DNA of 16,744 nt, from assembly GCA_031963365.1 (NCBI GenBank), contig JASSUF010000043.1, positions 1 to 16,744 of the forward strand. Direction: 5' to 3'. The DNA is from JASSUD01 sp031963365 (GTDB lineage Bacteria > Pseudomonadota > Gammaproteobacteria > Burkholderiales > Burkholderiaceae). Position 1 is the stretch's first letter, and each line of letters begins with the position of its first letter. Below, piece after piece: positions 1 through 9,500 of the stretch. A model generated the notes under the pieces. The model saw only the letters and a program-made list of their open reading frames with translations. It did no database searches and was not told where the DNA came from. Made by a program: the position numbers and the translations under genes.

Positions 1-3000
1 AATCTCGACTCAAGGGGGATGCGGCGTTTGAAGCGGTTTTTGGCGGGATAAGGCTTACGCATAATACCATTGCGCGCGATGCACAGACAACCGCACAGAC
101 TAGTGAGCGCCTAGTATTTCCGCACCAGCATGAAAGATTGGAACAAAAAAAGAGATACAAGACAAACCCGGCACAACATGAAGATCAAAAACATCTGGAG
201 AAATTCTCAGAAGATTCGCAAAATCGAGAGGATCAGGCAACGGAAGAAAAAACAACGGCTCTATCGCTGGCAGGACGTTCTTATAGAATAGATAAAGGAC
301 TACTTGATCCGTCCAGCGGCGCGGCTAGGATAAGAGCGCTGATACAGTCCCTATTTAGACGAGGGTTATATAGTGAGCAGTATACGCAACTATTAAAAGA
401 GACCGAAGCCATTGTAGAGTGGGGGGATAGATATAAGGCATCGGAGGAGAAAACACGCCTTCATAGCAATATAGAAAATATTTTAGAACATATACGTAGA
501 TGGAATCTTATTCAAAAAGAAGATGGGGATAATAGGAGCATACCCACTGCAATACATACTATTAAAAATGCGATACAGGGCGTGTATCAAAAAATACAAA
601 GTGCTGCAACCGACCAGGCCATTTCTTTAATCCATATAGATTTTGATCATATATATGATCAGGTCCAAAAATGGGCTCCAATAAAAATATTTTCGGAGGA
701 TATAAAAACCCTTTCAGATGTGATTGACGCGAGCATCGATACGAATAAAGATGCTGAGATTGCAATAGCTGCATATGAAGCTAAAAGAGATCAATTGCTT
801 GGGTACAAAGACTCTGTTAATGATCCAGTTTGGGAAAGTCAATATAACGAATTGATCAATTTATATAATGCAATTATTCATCTATCCGCGCGCTTTCCAA
901 AATTAGGTGATGCCGTAAATCTAGATCCTGCAGGTCTGGCAGATATAAAAGAAAATATAAATAGCATAATAAATCAATTGCGAGCTGCATCTAGCATCGA
1001 TAACATGGATTCAAAGAATCTAAAAACTTCCAGCCAACAACGCCAAAAAGCTTCTGGCGTTCAGAATAAAAATATTCGCAGTAACAATCAAGAAAACAAT
1101 CTTTCCAATGAGGAAAGTCGAGCACATAAAACGAAAACAGCACACCACCCCAGATTAAGTAATATGCTGGATCTTTTATTAAATACCCTACGTCGTGGCG
1201 GCAATCCGTTTGATAATGATATATATAAAGGTGCGCGATCTGAAAGTGATAGATATATGAAGGAACTCACTGCACTGAATGCTGAGATAGATAATCTGCG
1301 TCAAGAAGAAGACAAGGGGGTTAGCAATGGAATTGATTATAAAATTAGTGAGCAAACGTCAATAACTGCGATCGAAGAACTATATTTTGCTGCTCATGAA
1401 GCTATGGAAGCAGCACCGCATCTATATCGATTGAAGTTGATGAGAATACCTTCTAACATCGATCAGATAGTATCAAATGTAATGAGTATGGTTGCTAGAG
1501 TGCAGGCAGCTTTATCTACCACTACTCCATTTAATCTGCAATATATAGAATCAACGATAATACCATTATCTACTGAAATGGGAGAAATGATTACTTCCGT
1601 TTGGAAGGATATCAAAAAAGTGGAAGATTTAACTACGTTGAGTCCAATAAATAGATATGCTTCTAAAGTAGGGGCTTTTTTGCATCAGATACAAAATAGC
1701 ATCAGTGCTTCTCCTGAGACGGTTAATACATCTACCATTGAATCGAACAAAAATAAAATAAGTATTGAAAAAAGCTCCAATAATAACGCTGATTGGGAAG
1801 AACAATTCACTGAACTTGAAGCTTTACATGATCAAGTTAAAAACCTAGTAACGCATTTGTCACCATTGCAGAATTTTATTAATCAATATCCTAAAGAGGC
1901 GGAGAATATAAAAGCAAGGATAGATAGTATACTTGGCCGCTTGAAATCCATACATACACTTGAAGATATTCAGTTAATTAATGAAGAGATCGATAATATT
2001 TTAGTGGACATTCGAAATCCAGAAGAATTTAAGGCAAAGCAATTCATGCAGTTTATAAAGCATTTTTCTGATCATTTAAAATTAGAAGCGCCAAGTAGTA
2101 TGGATGCACAAGTAGAGCTATCGGAGGCGAGAAATAGAGTAGTATCCTATAAGGATTCGCTACAGAATACGGCAAGCGATAAAAGTATAAAACGAAAATT
2201 AAATAAGATTGACATCTATTATGATTATTTAATCAAGCTCGATATGCGAGATAGAAAAACGTTATATATTTTATCGAAATTGGATGCAAGTAGTGCATCT
2301 ACTATATCTAGGTATGTAAAATATATACAAGATCTCTATTCCAATGATCTGAGTGATGATGATGTAGGGAATATCAATGCAAGACTGTTTGGGTTGCTAA
2401 AAATTGCTGATGCGTATGAAATATATCTATTAAAAAGTGCGGTGCTGACGGGGCTGCCATTGGCCAAACCTTCTGATCCTGCACAACATGTGGCGCTTAT
2501 TAATTCGAAGATAGAATTAATAAAGGAAGTACAATCCAGGCTAGGAATATATGATATAAATCTGAAAAGCACTTTGACTAAGCTCAACAGCTTATATTCT
2601 GATATAAAAACGTATTGGGAATTAAAAAATAATATAAAAATATTATATCCAAATATTAAAATATTAAACAGAAATGGAACCGAAAACAAATTATCTGATC
2701 ATGAAGCTATCATTACTGCCTTAGCTGGAACTATAAGAAAAAACAGTGAGGCCACACTTGCTGATATAGAATCCTTATCCATTGAGATGCGTAGCATGGC
2801 TAAGGCTTTGATTTTAGCTAATGAAAAACAAGATGAAACTTTTGATAAAAAAGCCAAAGATATATTTGAAAGTTTGTTACCACTTGGACCCACACCTAAT
2901 GACTTCATGCCCGCAAAAGTATATAACGAAGCAATAAACGGCCTTCAATCCGGATTAAAGAGTCAGGATGAAGCAATCCGGTTAGAAAGTGAAGAAACTA

Positions 3001-4721
3001 TAAAAGCTTTACAAAAACAAAAAGCGCAATATTTAACTAGAAAAATGCAGGACGGAGCGTCTATAGATAGCGATGTCGCTAAAATTTCCAAAAATAATTC
3101 TAGGCTTGCAGATTTATTACGTAGGGAATTGGTGTACGTATACGTGGATAAAAGGGGTAGAGTTAGTAAGGGTATTTGCACTTTGAGGGAGTATTTATAC
3201 CGAAACGCAGGAGGTGGGGGGGACATCGCTTCCCATCGTAGTGTTAGTGTGGGGTGGCCGACTGATATGACAGATGAAGAAAAAAAGAACATAGAAACCG
3301 CATCGGAGGTATTACGTAAACTTTATGAGGAAGAGGAAGAAGAAAAAGCACTGAATACACAATTGACAACGATATCCACCGCATTACCGACAGTAGATTC
3401 CGTTCTACAACGCATACTGGATCGAATAAACGCCTACCACGGCACGCATTACACCCTGGATACCTTAGTGGGGCAAACGCAAGGCTCAACGGCCGACGAA
3501 GCTTTGTCTGTTAGGGATATATTGATGGGTAGAAAACGTTTTTATGAAAGCGAAGACAAAGGGAGCATTACGAGGCGAAATACTTTTAGGAAATCTGCTT
3601 CATTTAATGCTTCCGTTTTATCCGACCTAGAAAGTGAGGATGCATTAAATACCTATAGAATACGATTGGACTGGACTGTTGAAAATTCAAAAGAAGTTTT
3701 TACCCGTTACGCAACCAGAGTACTTGCATTGCACAAGCCGGTGGGAGCGGGCTACCAGCTTAAATTTCCAAAGGCTCCCGGTCTTTATCTATTTTCACAT
3801 GCAGATGATCAACGCCGAGATCCGATGAAAGGTGACGTCCCATTGACCTTGGTTTCTGTGCTTAGTAACGAATCTAAAACATTTGCGTCTATTTACGACA
3901 TGAGGGCACAAATCAATGGAGATCGAGCTGTACGTTCATGGTTTTTGAAGCATTTCCCACTTGGTCATAGGCCGGGGAGCCTTGACACGGGCACGGGGGA
4001 CTTTGTAGCATTTTTCGGCGAGGAAGACTTCGGCACTGTGTATGAAGCGTATGCCGCTAGATTGGTCAAAGACGTAGACAAACAAATATACACAGAAGCA
4101 GAAGCGCAAGCAAAGAATCAGAAAGATCGTGACGAGATAATTCAGACCATCAGTGAACTCGCTGTGGATTTGGCCATCCTGGCGATGCCCGAGCCATCCT
4201 CCACGGCTATGGGATTTGCGAAGCTTGGGAAATGGGCTTACCGTATTGCAAATGGGATCCTCTACGGATTAAATATTGCTAAGGGTGCCTTGCCGACAGT
4301 GGCAAGAGGCCTTGCAACAAGCGATCCAGCAGAACGAAAGGAATATCTAAAAGACGCTGGAGTTACCATACTCGCAGAGCTTTTTGGGTTTGGCATGTCG
4401 AAGTCAGTGGAAGCATTGGCAAGTGGTGCCGGGGCATTAGCGCAGTCCAAGTCGATATCCAATAGTGCCAGCGAATACCTTATGCAAAAAGTGTCAAGTT
4501 ACTGGAAAGATCAATTGGTAAACCAAATTAAGGACCCTATAGATGCGGCGGCACATATAAGTCTTGGTGTTAAAAGCCTCGGAGTAGGCGGTGACGGTCC
4601 TAAAGAAACACTCTTACGGTTAGCCAACAGAGTTTCCCCCGGCCTAAAAGGCAAGATCGAGCCTTACGTGAGCCCTACTAATGTTAAAAATTCTTTACAA
4701 AACTCTACCGCGGCGGGGTAA
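1..4721 (+). CDS. Large modular toxin-like protein, 5' end outside window (DUF6543-like C-terminal module)
   Basis: The frame is open from the first complete codon at nt 3, so the gene begins outside the window; the TTG at 138 is not a real start. The first residues (SRLKGDAAFE...IARDAQT) match the 2,404-residue protein of this window at 19 of 29 positions, which shows they are coding. A hydrophilic linker (nt 90-300) leads into AT-rich, mostly helical repeats (about nt 300-2900). A module at about nt 3000-4480 follows, containing TLREYL, WPTDM, LHKP, APGLYLF, FASIYDMRAQ and WFLKHFPLGHRP, then a Gly/Ala-rich hydrophobic stretch with ERKEYL. This order resembles the C-terminal half of DUF6543 (dermonecrotic toxin domain) proteins of Pseudomonas; the family match is from memory. 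Unlike its paralogue it has no Stv-like C-terminal domain and ends 63 bp from the convergent muramidase gene. A role as a secreted toxin is inferred. The catalytic activity is unknown. Confidence 0.8.
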   Translation, partial: SRLKGDAAFEAVFGGIRLTHNTIARDAQTTAQTSERLVFPHQHERLEQKKRYKTNPAQHEDQKHLEKFSEDSQNREDQATEEKTTALSLAGRSYRIDKGLLDPSSGAARIRALIQSLFRRGLYSEQYTQLLKETEAIVEWGDRYKASEEKTRLHSNIENILEHIRRWNLIQKEDGDNRSIPTAIHTIKNAIQGVYQKIQSAATDQAISLIHIDFDHIYDQVQKWAPIKIFSEDIKTLSDVIDASIDTNKDAEIAIAAYEAKRDQLLGYKDSVNDPVWESQYNELINLYNAIIHLSARFPKLGDAVNLDPAGLADIKENINSIINQLRAASSIDNMDSKNLKTSSQQRQKASGVQNKNIRSNNQENNLSNEESRAHKTKTAHHPRLSNMLDLLLNTLRRGGNPFDNDIYKGARSESDRYMKELTALNAEIDNLRQEEDKGVSNGIDYKISEQTSITAIEELYFAAHEAMEAAPHLYRLKLMRIPSNIDQIVSNVMSMVARVQAALSTTTPFNLQYIESTIIPLSTEMGEMITSVWKDIKKVEDLTTLSPINRYASKVGAFLHQIQNSISASPETVNTSTIESNKNKISIEKSSNNNADWEEQFTELEALHDQVKNLVTHLSPLQNFINQYPKEAENIKARIDSILGRLKSIHTLEDIQLINEEIDNILVDIRNPEEFKAKQFMQFIKHFSDHLKLEAPSSMDAQVELSEARNRVVSYKDSLQNTASDKSIKRKLNKIDIYYDYLIKLDMRDRKTLYILSKLDASSASTISRYVKYIQDLYSNDLSDDDVGNINARLFGLLKIADAYEIYLLKSAVLTGLPLAKPSDPAQHVALINSKIELIKEVQSRLGIYDINLKSTLTKLNSLYSDIKTYWELKNNIKILYPNIKILNRNGTENKLSDHEAIITALAGTIRKNSEATLADIESLSIEMRSMAKALILANEKQDETFDKKAKDIFESLLPLGPTPNDFMPAKVYNEAINGLQSGLKSQDEAIRLESEETIKALQKQKAQYLTRKMQDGASIDSDVAKISKNNSRLADLLRRELVYVYVDKRGRVSKGICTLREYLYRNAGGGGDIASHRSVSVGWPTDMTDEEKKNIETASEVLRKLYEEEEEEKALNTQLTTISTALPTVDSVLQRILDRINAYHGTHYTLDTLVGQTQGSTADEALSVRDILMGRKRFYESEDKGSITRRNTFRKSASFNASVLSDLESEDALNTYRIRLDWTVENSKEVFTRYATRVLALHKPVGAGYQLKFPKAPGLYLFSHADDQRRDPMKGDVPLTLVSVLSNESKTFASIYDMRAQINGDRAVRSWFLKHFPLGHRPGSLDTGTGDFVAFFGEEDFGTVYEAYAARLVKDVDKQIYTEAEAQAKNQKDRDEIIQTISELAVDLAILAMPEPSSTAMGFAKLGKWAYRIANGILYGLNIAKGALPTVARGLATSDPAERKEYLKDAGVTILAELFGFGMSKSVEALASGAGALAQSKSISNSASEYLMQKVSSYWKDQLVNQIKDPIDAAAHISLGVKSLGVGGDGPKETLLRLANRVSPGLKGKIEPYVSPTNVKNSLQNSTAAG
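300..2900 (+). repeat. Degenerate helical repeat region coding for about 130-residue units
   Basis: This AT-rich part of the first large gene codes for a series of diverged helical units. Each has a pattern like LY..I..L, then a segment with I...I...L, then a 'TL.DI..I...I..IL.DI' segment, then YK.S and a Leu/Lys-rich helix. The clearest unit (about nt 1800-2260, with TLEDIQLINEEIDNILVDI) lines up with the units around STYEQISSI and STYDQISSI in the 2,404-residue protein. Other units lie near nt 300-1000, 1150-1700 and 2300-2850. Unit borders are approximate, because similarity is visible only at protein level. Confidence 0.5.
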
Positions 4722-4784
4722 TAGCGTCCTACAAAGTGATCCTACCTCACCTAAAAAATTGAGTCATAAAAGCCTGCTGCATAC

Positions 4785-5324
4785 CTATACTCGATTTGCT
4801 AACCAACCGAAAACAAATGCTTCATTTTGCTCTCGAATTTCAGCAAGCTCAATGTATTTCGCACCTTGAAGACTATTGAGCGCCTTGAGGAGCACCATTT
4901 CGCCTTGTGGCTTGCGCTTGTTTATAAAAATGTCGAGAGCATTGATAGTTTTGGGTCCTATTGCGCCATCTACGGTCATATCTGGATAGTCGGCTTGTTT
5001 ATGATTTAGAGCATTGAGCGCGCGTTGTAAAAATCTTGCTGCCGTTCCAATGCCCATATTAACCCCGGTATCAAATAATTTGAGCGCAATGGGTTTTGAT
5101 AATGCCGCTATGCCCTCTAGGCTAAGCGGCTTCCAATAACAATGCTGATAGATTTCTTTGGCGGTTGACAATGGTAGATATGACATTTTGCCTAAATAGC
5201 CTTCTCTGCGTGCCACGGCCTCAGTAATACCATAGGCGGTTGCCCCGCCACGATCATCTGCATGATTTGAATAGCCACCCTCAAGTTCGACCGTATGCTT
5301 AAATGCCTCATCAAATGCTTCCAT
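4785..5324 (-). CDS. GH108-type N-acetylmuramidase with C-terminal peptidoglycan-binding domain
   Basis: This 179-residue protein has the typical length and order of the Glyco_hydro_108/PG_binding_3 family. Residues 1-90 hold the catalytic part, with LEGGY (Glu15 is the presumed catalytic acid) followed by DDRGGATAYGIT. Residues 95-175 hold the PG_binding_3-like part, with VDGAIGPKTINAL. The enzyme should cut the glycan chain of peptidoglycan. No signal peptide is visible, so like phage endolysins or TtsA it would need help to cross the membrane, and no holin is seen in the window. The ATG start is supported by an AGGGGA ribosome binding site about 5 nt upstream. It converges on the first toxin gene. 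It may be a prophage relic, or it may release the neighbouring large proteins; TtsA, the typhoid toxin release muramidase, belongs to the same family. Confidence 0.85.
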   Translation of the reverse strand: MEAFDEAFKHTVELEGGYSNHADDRGGATAYGITEAVARREGYLGKMSYLPLSTAKEIYQHCYWKPLSLEGIAALSKPIALKLFDTGVNMGIGTAARFLQRALNALNHKQADYPDMTVDGAIGPKTINALDIFINKRKPQGEMVLLKALNSLQGAKYIELAEIREQNEAFVFGWLANRV

Positions 5325-5429
5325 TGTTTCCCCTGTTACTAAATATTCGACTCAGTTATGCTTTTTGCCAGTAAAGACCCACATTCAAAAGCGATTGCGG
5401 GTGCGATCTGATGGTTATGGATGTGTTTT

Positions 5430-5519
5430 AAAAATTAATGCATAAATTAGCAGAGGTATGGGTAAATTTTCTCAGGTGAAAACCTATATTAATTGGTTTA
5501 TAAAAAAGCAAAAAAAGGC
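5430..5519. repeat. Inverted repeat, left copy (flanks HEAT-repeat gene)
   Basis: The reverse complement of this 90-nt stretch aligns to 6372-6460 with 78 identities in 89 aligned positions and one single-base gap. Shared blocks include TAAACCAATTAATATA, ACCTGAGAAAAT and TGCATTAATTTTT. Weaker similarity continues about 16 nt toward the gene on each inner side. No target-site duplication is apparent at the outer edges. It could be a mobile-element end, or the duplicated downstream flank of a gene. Confidence 0.75.
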
Positions 5520-5540
5520 AAGTCAGCATGTAGCATGACT
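5511..5540 (-). terminator. Rho-independent terminator of the HEAT-repeat gene
   Basis: Read on the minus strand, AGTCA(T)GC pairs with GCTGACT around a 5-nt loop, leaving one bulged base. TGCC and seven T residues follow directly. It lies about 30 nt beyond the stop codon of the HEAT-repeat gene. The T-run falls inside the left inverted repeat copy. Confidence 0.55.
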
Positions 5541-5571
5541 CTCTCGAATTCTGTGAATCGCGCACATTGCG

Positions 5572-6081
5572 TTATATCGCTTTATGCCGATGCCGACCTA
5601 GTGCATCAAGAGCTGCACTTTTGACAAGTGGGCTGCTATCCTCTAATACAGCGTCCAACGCCGAAATCCCGCTGTCAGATAATACTTCTTGCTCACCTAA
5701 GGCTTCAATAACCTGATATTTGACTTGCTCATTTTCATCTTGTAACGCGGCAATTAATGTCTGGATAGCCGCATCCGGCAACCTTGTATACTGACTTAAT
5801 GCTCGGGCAGCAGCAGTTTTGATATGCAAGTTTTTATCCTGTAGCACCGCGCTCAAGGCCAGAATGGCAGCCTCCGACAATGTTTCCTGCTCGCTTAACG
5901 CCTGCACAGCTTCAGACCTGACATGCTCGTTTTCATCTCGCAATGTGGCCATTAAGGCTGAAATAATCGCATGAGGCAGCGTTCGGGATAGGCTTAATTC
6001 TCTAGCTGCTGTCAACCTGATAGATGGATCTGCATTTTGTAGCGTTTCAATTAAACTCTTAATGCTTTCTACTTTCTCCAT
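5572..6081 (-). CDS. Small HEAT-repeat protein
   Basis: The protein of about 169 residues consists almost wholly of five helical repeats with a regular 33-residue period. The pattern is AI.AL.A.LQDEN..VK..A..ALGEQ..LSDA, as in HEAT/PBS-lyase-type repeats. It has no signal peptide or membrane segment, so a cytoplasmic or secreted scaffold that binds a protein partner is likely. The partner is unknown. The chosen ATG (6081) has AAGGGA 6 nt upstream. An in-frame ATG 15 nt further out (6096) has no ribosome binding site and would add five residues. The gene stands alone, between two inverted repeat copies, and is followed by a rho-independent terminator. It could be a chaperone or regulator for the large neighbours, but nothing in the sequence shows this. 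Confidence 0.85.
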   Translation of the reverse strand: MEKVESIKSLIETLQNADPSIRLTAARELSLSRTLPHAIISALMATLRDENEHVRSEAVQALSEQETLSEAAILALSAVLQDKNLHIKTAAARALSQYTRLPDAAIQTLIAALQDENEQVKYQVIEALGEQEVLSDSGISALDAVLEDSSPLVKSAALDALGRHRHKAI

Positions 6082-6371
6082 GTATTTTCCCTTCATATAT
6101 ACGCATTAGCTCTCGATGGTTTCATGAATTTCCATGTCATTGGTAAAAGTACAACTTATTGCCTTAAAAATGTACCAATCTTATATTTTTACCGCCGAAT
6201 CTTAGAATTATTTTACGGATAGGCAACGCACAGGTATACATGCGCTAATATGCGCATTAATCTATGGCCATAGATATAAAAATACCTTTTGTATTTTATT
6301 TTTGCCTACAACTTAAAAAATTGTCTATTATTTTGCTTTAAAAATAAAACGCTAGTGCTTCATACTAACTC
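6082..6371. other. AT-rich non-coding stretch upstream of the HEAT-repeat gene
   Basis: No convincing gene is present. It should contain the promoter of the minus-strand HEAT-repeat gene, but no clear -35/-10 pair stands out. A 7-bp inverted repeat (ATTGGTA at 6139-6145 and TACCAAT at 6173-6179) lies 58 nt or more upstream of the gene and could bind a regulator. A palindrome CTATGGCCATAG lies at 6263-6274. The 62-codon open frame starting at 6289 runs through the inverted repeat and looks spurious. Confidence 0.4.
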
Positions 6372-6460
6372 GCCTTTTTTACTTTTATATAAACCAATTA
6401 ATATAAGTTTTAACCTGAGAAAATGGGCCTATCCCTATGCTAATTTGTGCATTAATTTTT
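6372..6460. repeat. Inverted repeat, right copy (flanks HEAT-repeat gene)
   Basis: This is the inverted partner of 5430-5519, with 78 of 89 aligned positions identical. It lies just upstream of the promoter candidate of the 2,404-residue toxin gene. Its hairpin part (TAGT...ACTA before GCCTTTTTT) is decayed compared with the terminator in the left copy, which suggests the left copy is the functional one. Confidence 0.75.
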
Positions 6461-6473
6461 GGGGAGCCTGTGT

Positions 6474-6501
6474 TTGATATAGTTTTCACAAAGGCTATAG
6501 G
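6474..6501 (+). promoter_or_regulatory. Candidate sigma70 promoter of the 2,404-residue toxin gene
   Basis: TTGATA (6474-6479), a 16-nt spacer and TATAGG (6496-6501) lie 42 nt upstream of the chosen start codon, between the right inverted repeat copy and the gene. The motifs match the consensus only partly and the stretch is AT-rich, so chance is possible. Confidence 0.35.
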
Positions 6502-6543
6502 TGGGATAGATAGTGTGAGTTTTTAAATTGTTTGAGGAAAGTT

Positions 6544-9500
6544 ATGCTGAAGCACGCTATAGAACAGCAGCCAGATTACAGTAATGCCTCGACGCGTGAA
6601 GAGAATCTAGAGGAGGCAAAAGAACAAGAGGAGGATAGCGGAGATTTTTCTGCGCCACCGCCGTCAGCAGGGCCAACCTCCAGCAGCCCACAAGTTACTC
6701 CGTCTTCAGCCGAAAAATTTCGCAGGGATCTCCAGGCGTGGATCCCGGAGTGGCTGGAGTTTAACTACAGAGGGCGCAATGAGCAGGTGTTTTCCAACGA
6801 GCAGTTCGATGCGCTAGTGTCACTACTTTCAAAGTATACGGTTTCCCATGATGAGTTTGATGAGGCATCCGCTATGGTACAGGTCATCAAGGCGGTAGCG
6901 GAGAGGTTAAAGGAAGCGCAAACTATATTATGGAAAAATTCGCAGGGGGATAGGCCAGACGAGCAGCGAGATGCACTCTCAGGGTGGCGTAGCGATACGG
7001 CGACATCACTCAATACGGCAGTGAAAGCCCTGTTAGATTCCATGGAAGCATACCACCGGATGGCGAAGGAATTTCAGCAGATAAAGCACGCTATAGAGGT
7101 GGAGACGAACCTTGACCAAAAGGTAGGGAAAGAAGGTGAGACGAAAGGGCAGCTTCTAGCGCAAGCGCTCGGAGAGACGCAAGAGGCAATGCTCAAGAAC
7201 TTCAAGCAGGCGGCAAAGCAAGGTATGAAGGCTGCAGCAAAATCTCTACATGAGGCTGCCTATCATATAGAGGAAACCATTGGGCCAGGCACGCTGGATC
7301 TGTTATCTTTCAGGTCCAATCAAGCACGGGGCATACTAAGCGGCGTGATAATGCTTGAGGCTTCATCAAAGCATCTCAAGAAATCACTAGAAAAGATTAA
7401 ACCCGATACCAAAACTGTAAAGGCTGTAGCGGATAGCGTTGCCATAGTATTGGGTGCGTGGGCACAGGATATTAAGAAAAAATTTCATACGCTAGATAAT
7501 CGTCTAGAAGCATATGCGAAAAAAGAAAAAGAACGCCATACAGAAGCGTTTCCAAAGAAAGGCCCACTCCTACACGAGGCTGCAGAACCTTTCTTAATTA
7601 TAGATAAGTGGCAAAGCAAGGGCACTAATAAAACGAAGGATATTGCGCATGTACTCGCTGCCAGGATGCGTAAGACAGGATCTGTGGTAAGCCGGCATCT
7701 ACAATCTAAGAAACAGGGAAAGGGTATTGCACCGCGTCAAGTCGAACCAGAAGCGCTTATTAACGAAGCGCTTGGTACAGTATGTTTGGAGCTTCTCAAT
7801 GAGGTGCACATACTACGAGATGGTGCGCAAAAGTTAATGCAATCTGCGAAGCAAGCTAAAAAGGCCAAGAAGATGCTTCCAGCAGCCTATACGCAACCGA
7901 TAGAAGAAACACAGGAAATAGCAGCGCTAGAAGCGGAATTAGATCAGGAGCTTGAGCAAGCCAGAGGTACAGACGTGCCAGCAGATTCTGAGACTCGTAT
8001 GCAGCAGGCAGAAGGAATGCAGGCCATGCTAGGGCTACAGGGAAAGGCAGAGCAACTGATCCAGTTTGCCGAAAGCGCAGAATGGCAAACAGATCCTTAT
8101 GTACTAGCAGGCCATCAAAACGCGGCCCTGGAATCACTTTCGCAACCCTTGCAAGACACGGCCAAGAAGCGCTTGCAAGCATGTCGCCCTCAATTCGAGG
8201 CTGCGTTACAGTCCACACGCCACATTGCAAAGAACCTGAAAAGCGTAGGTCAAAAGGCACAAAGAGAGGGGGCCGATCTGGGTGAAGTACAAAGTTTGCT
8301 GGTGTTGGCATGGAGCACCTTGGATGAAGTAGAAGAAAAGATTAAATCTGTAATGACAGACATGACCGGCACTTCCTTTGGACTGCATGCACAAAAATGG
8401 CGCTTAGCAAAAGGGATGGGGCAAAAGATTTACGAACTAGAAGAATCGTATTTAGAGAACCCGGTTACATTATCAGCGATAGAAGAAATCTGGCGCGAGG
8501 AAATACAATCGACTTTCGCGAGTAGGGAAGACCCTCATGGCCTGATTTTGACAAAAATGGTCCAAATGGCAATAGATGACACCGCCCTCGACCGCCTCGC
8601 CGTGCCAGATACCCCGGAAGAATTACTGGCTAAATTTGACAGCTTCGCTACATATATTACTAAATGGGGAGAGAAAAGGCTCAGCAGGAGGGTGGTGCAG
8701 GGAATATTTTACAGCGTGATGATGGAGGTGGGGTCACTCTTAGCGAGTTCCATCACCATGAATCCGCTGAGAAGGCTAGGTACGTTGCTGATAACCGCTG
8801 TGAAAGCCTATGCTGAGTGGAAGCAAAAAGATACTCTGCTGAATGGCCTCATGCCTGGGCGCGATCTTTTCCATGGTACTACGCAAACATTTGCGCAACG
8901 CTTTAAGCAGAAACTTGCCTTTAGAGTGCTCAATATATTTTTACCCAATGCAGCCAGAGATGGCATAGCGCTAGGTGCGATAGCCTATGGCTTATATAAG
9001 GATAAAGAAGATTACCGAAAAGATTTCTTCAAACGCCTCAAATCGAGGGTCAAAGAAGACATTGCCTTCGAAGTGCTCTTTAGTGGCATTCAGCTCACGC
9101 AGAGACGGATAGCGCGTGATGCGCAAACAGCGATAAATGCGAGTCAAATAGGGGCGCACCGACCGTATTTAGAGAAAGAGCTACTAAAGCCACTCGATAT
9201 AAACTTCCAACCACTGGAAAGCTCAGACATACCAGCGAATCCACCTCAAGCAGGAGCTACCACAGGCCCAGAAACATCGCTCGGAGAGGACTTAGTAGAA
9301 GCCTTTGGGCACTTTGGCCCAGCAAAGGTACATGAAGAGAATGCAACGAGCACAACCAAGCTTTCTAACGCACCTGGCGCAGTACATGCAACCGCATCTG
9401 CTCCCACTTCCAAAAGCTTACCACCTGATGCTGCTTTGCAGCGCGCTCGAGGCGAATTACTGACTCGAAATAGGCGGCAGACGTATGTGCAACATCGTCA

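Noticed and set aside
138..140. TTG as start of the first large gene, and the ATG at 130
   Set aside because: The frame is open upstream to the window edge with clear homology to the paralogue; the ATG at 130 is in another frame.
5430..6460. Composite transposon or insertion sequence
   Set aside because: Neither a transposase nor a target-site duplication is visible; only the inverted repeats support mobility.
6289..6477. 62-codon open frame
   Set aside because: It runs through the right inverted repeat, has no ribosome binding site and codes for a Phe/Asn/Leu-rich product with no recognisable features.
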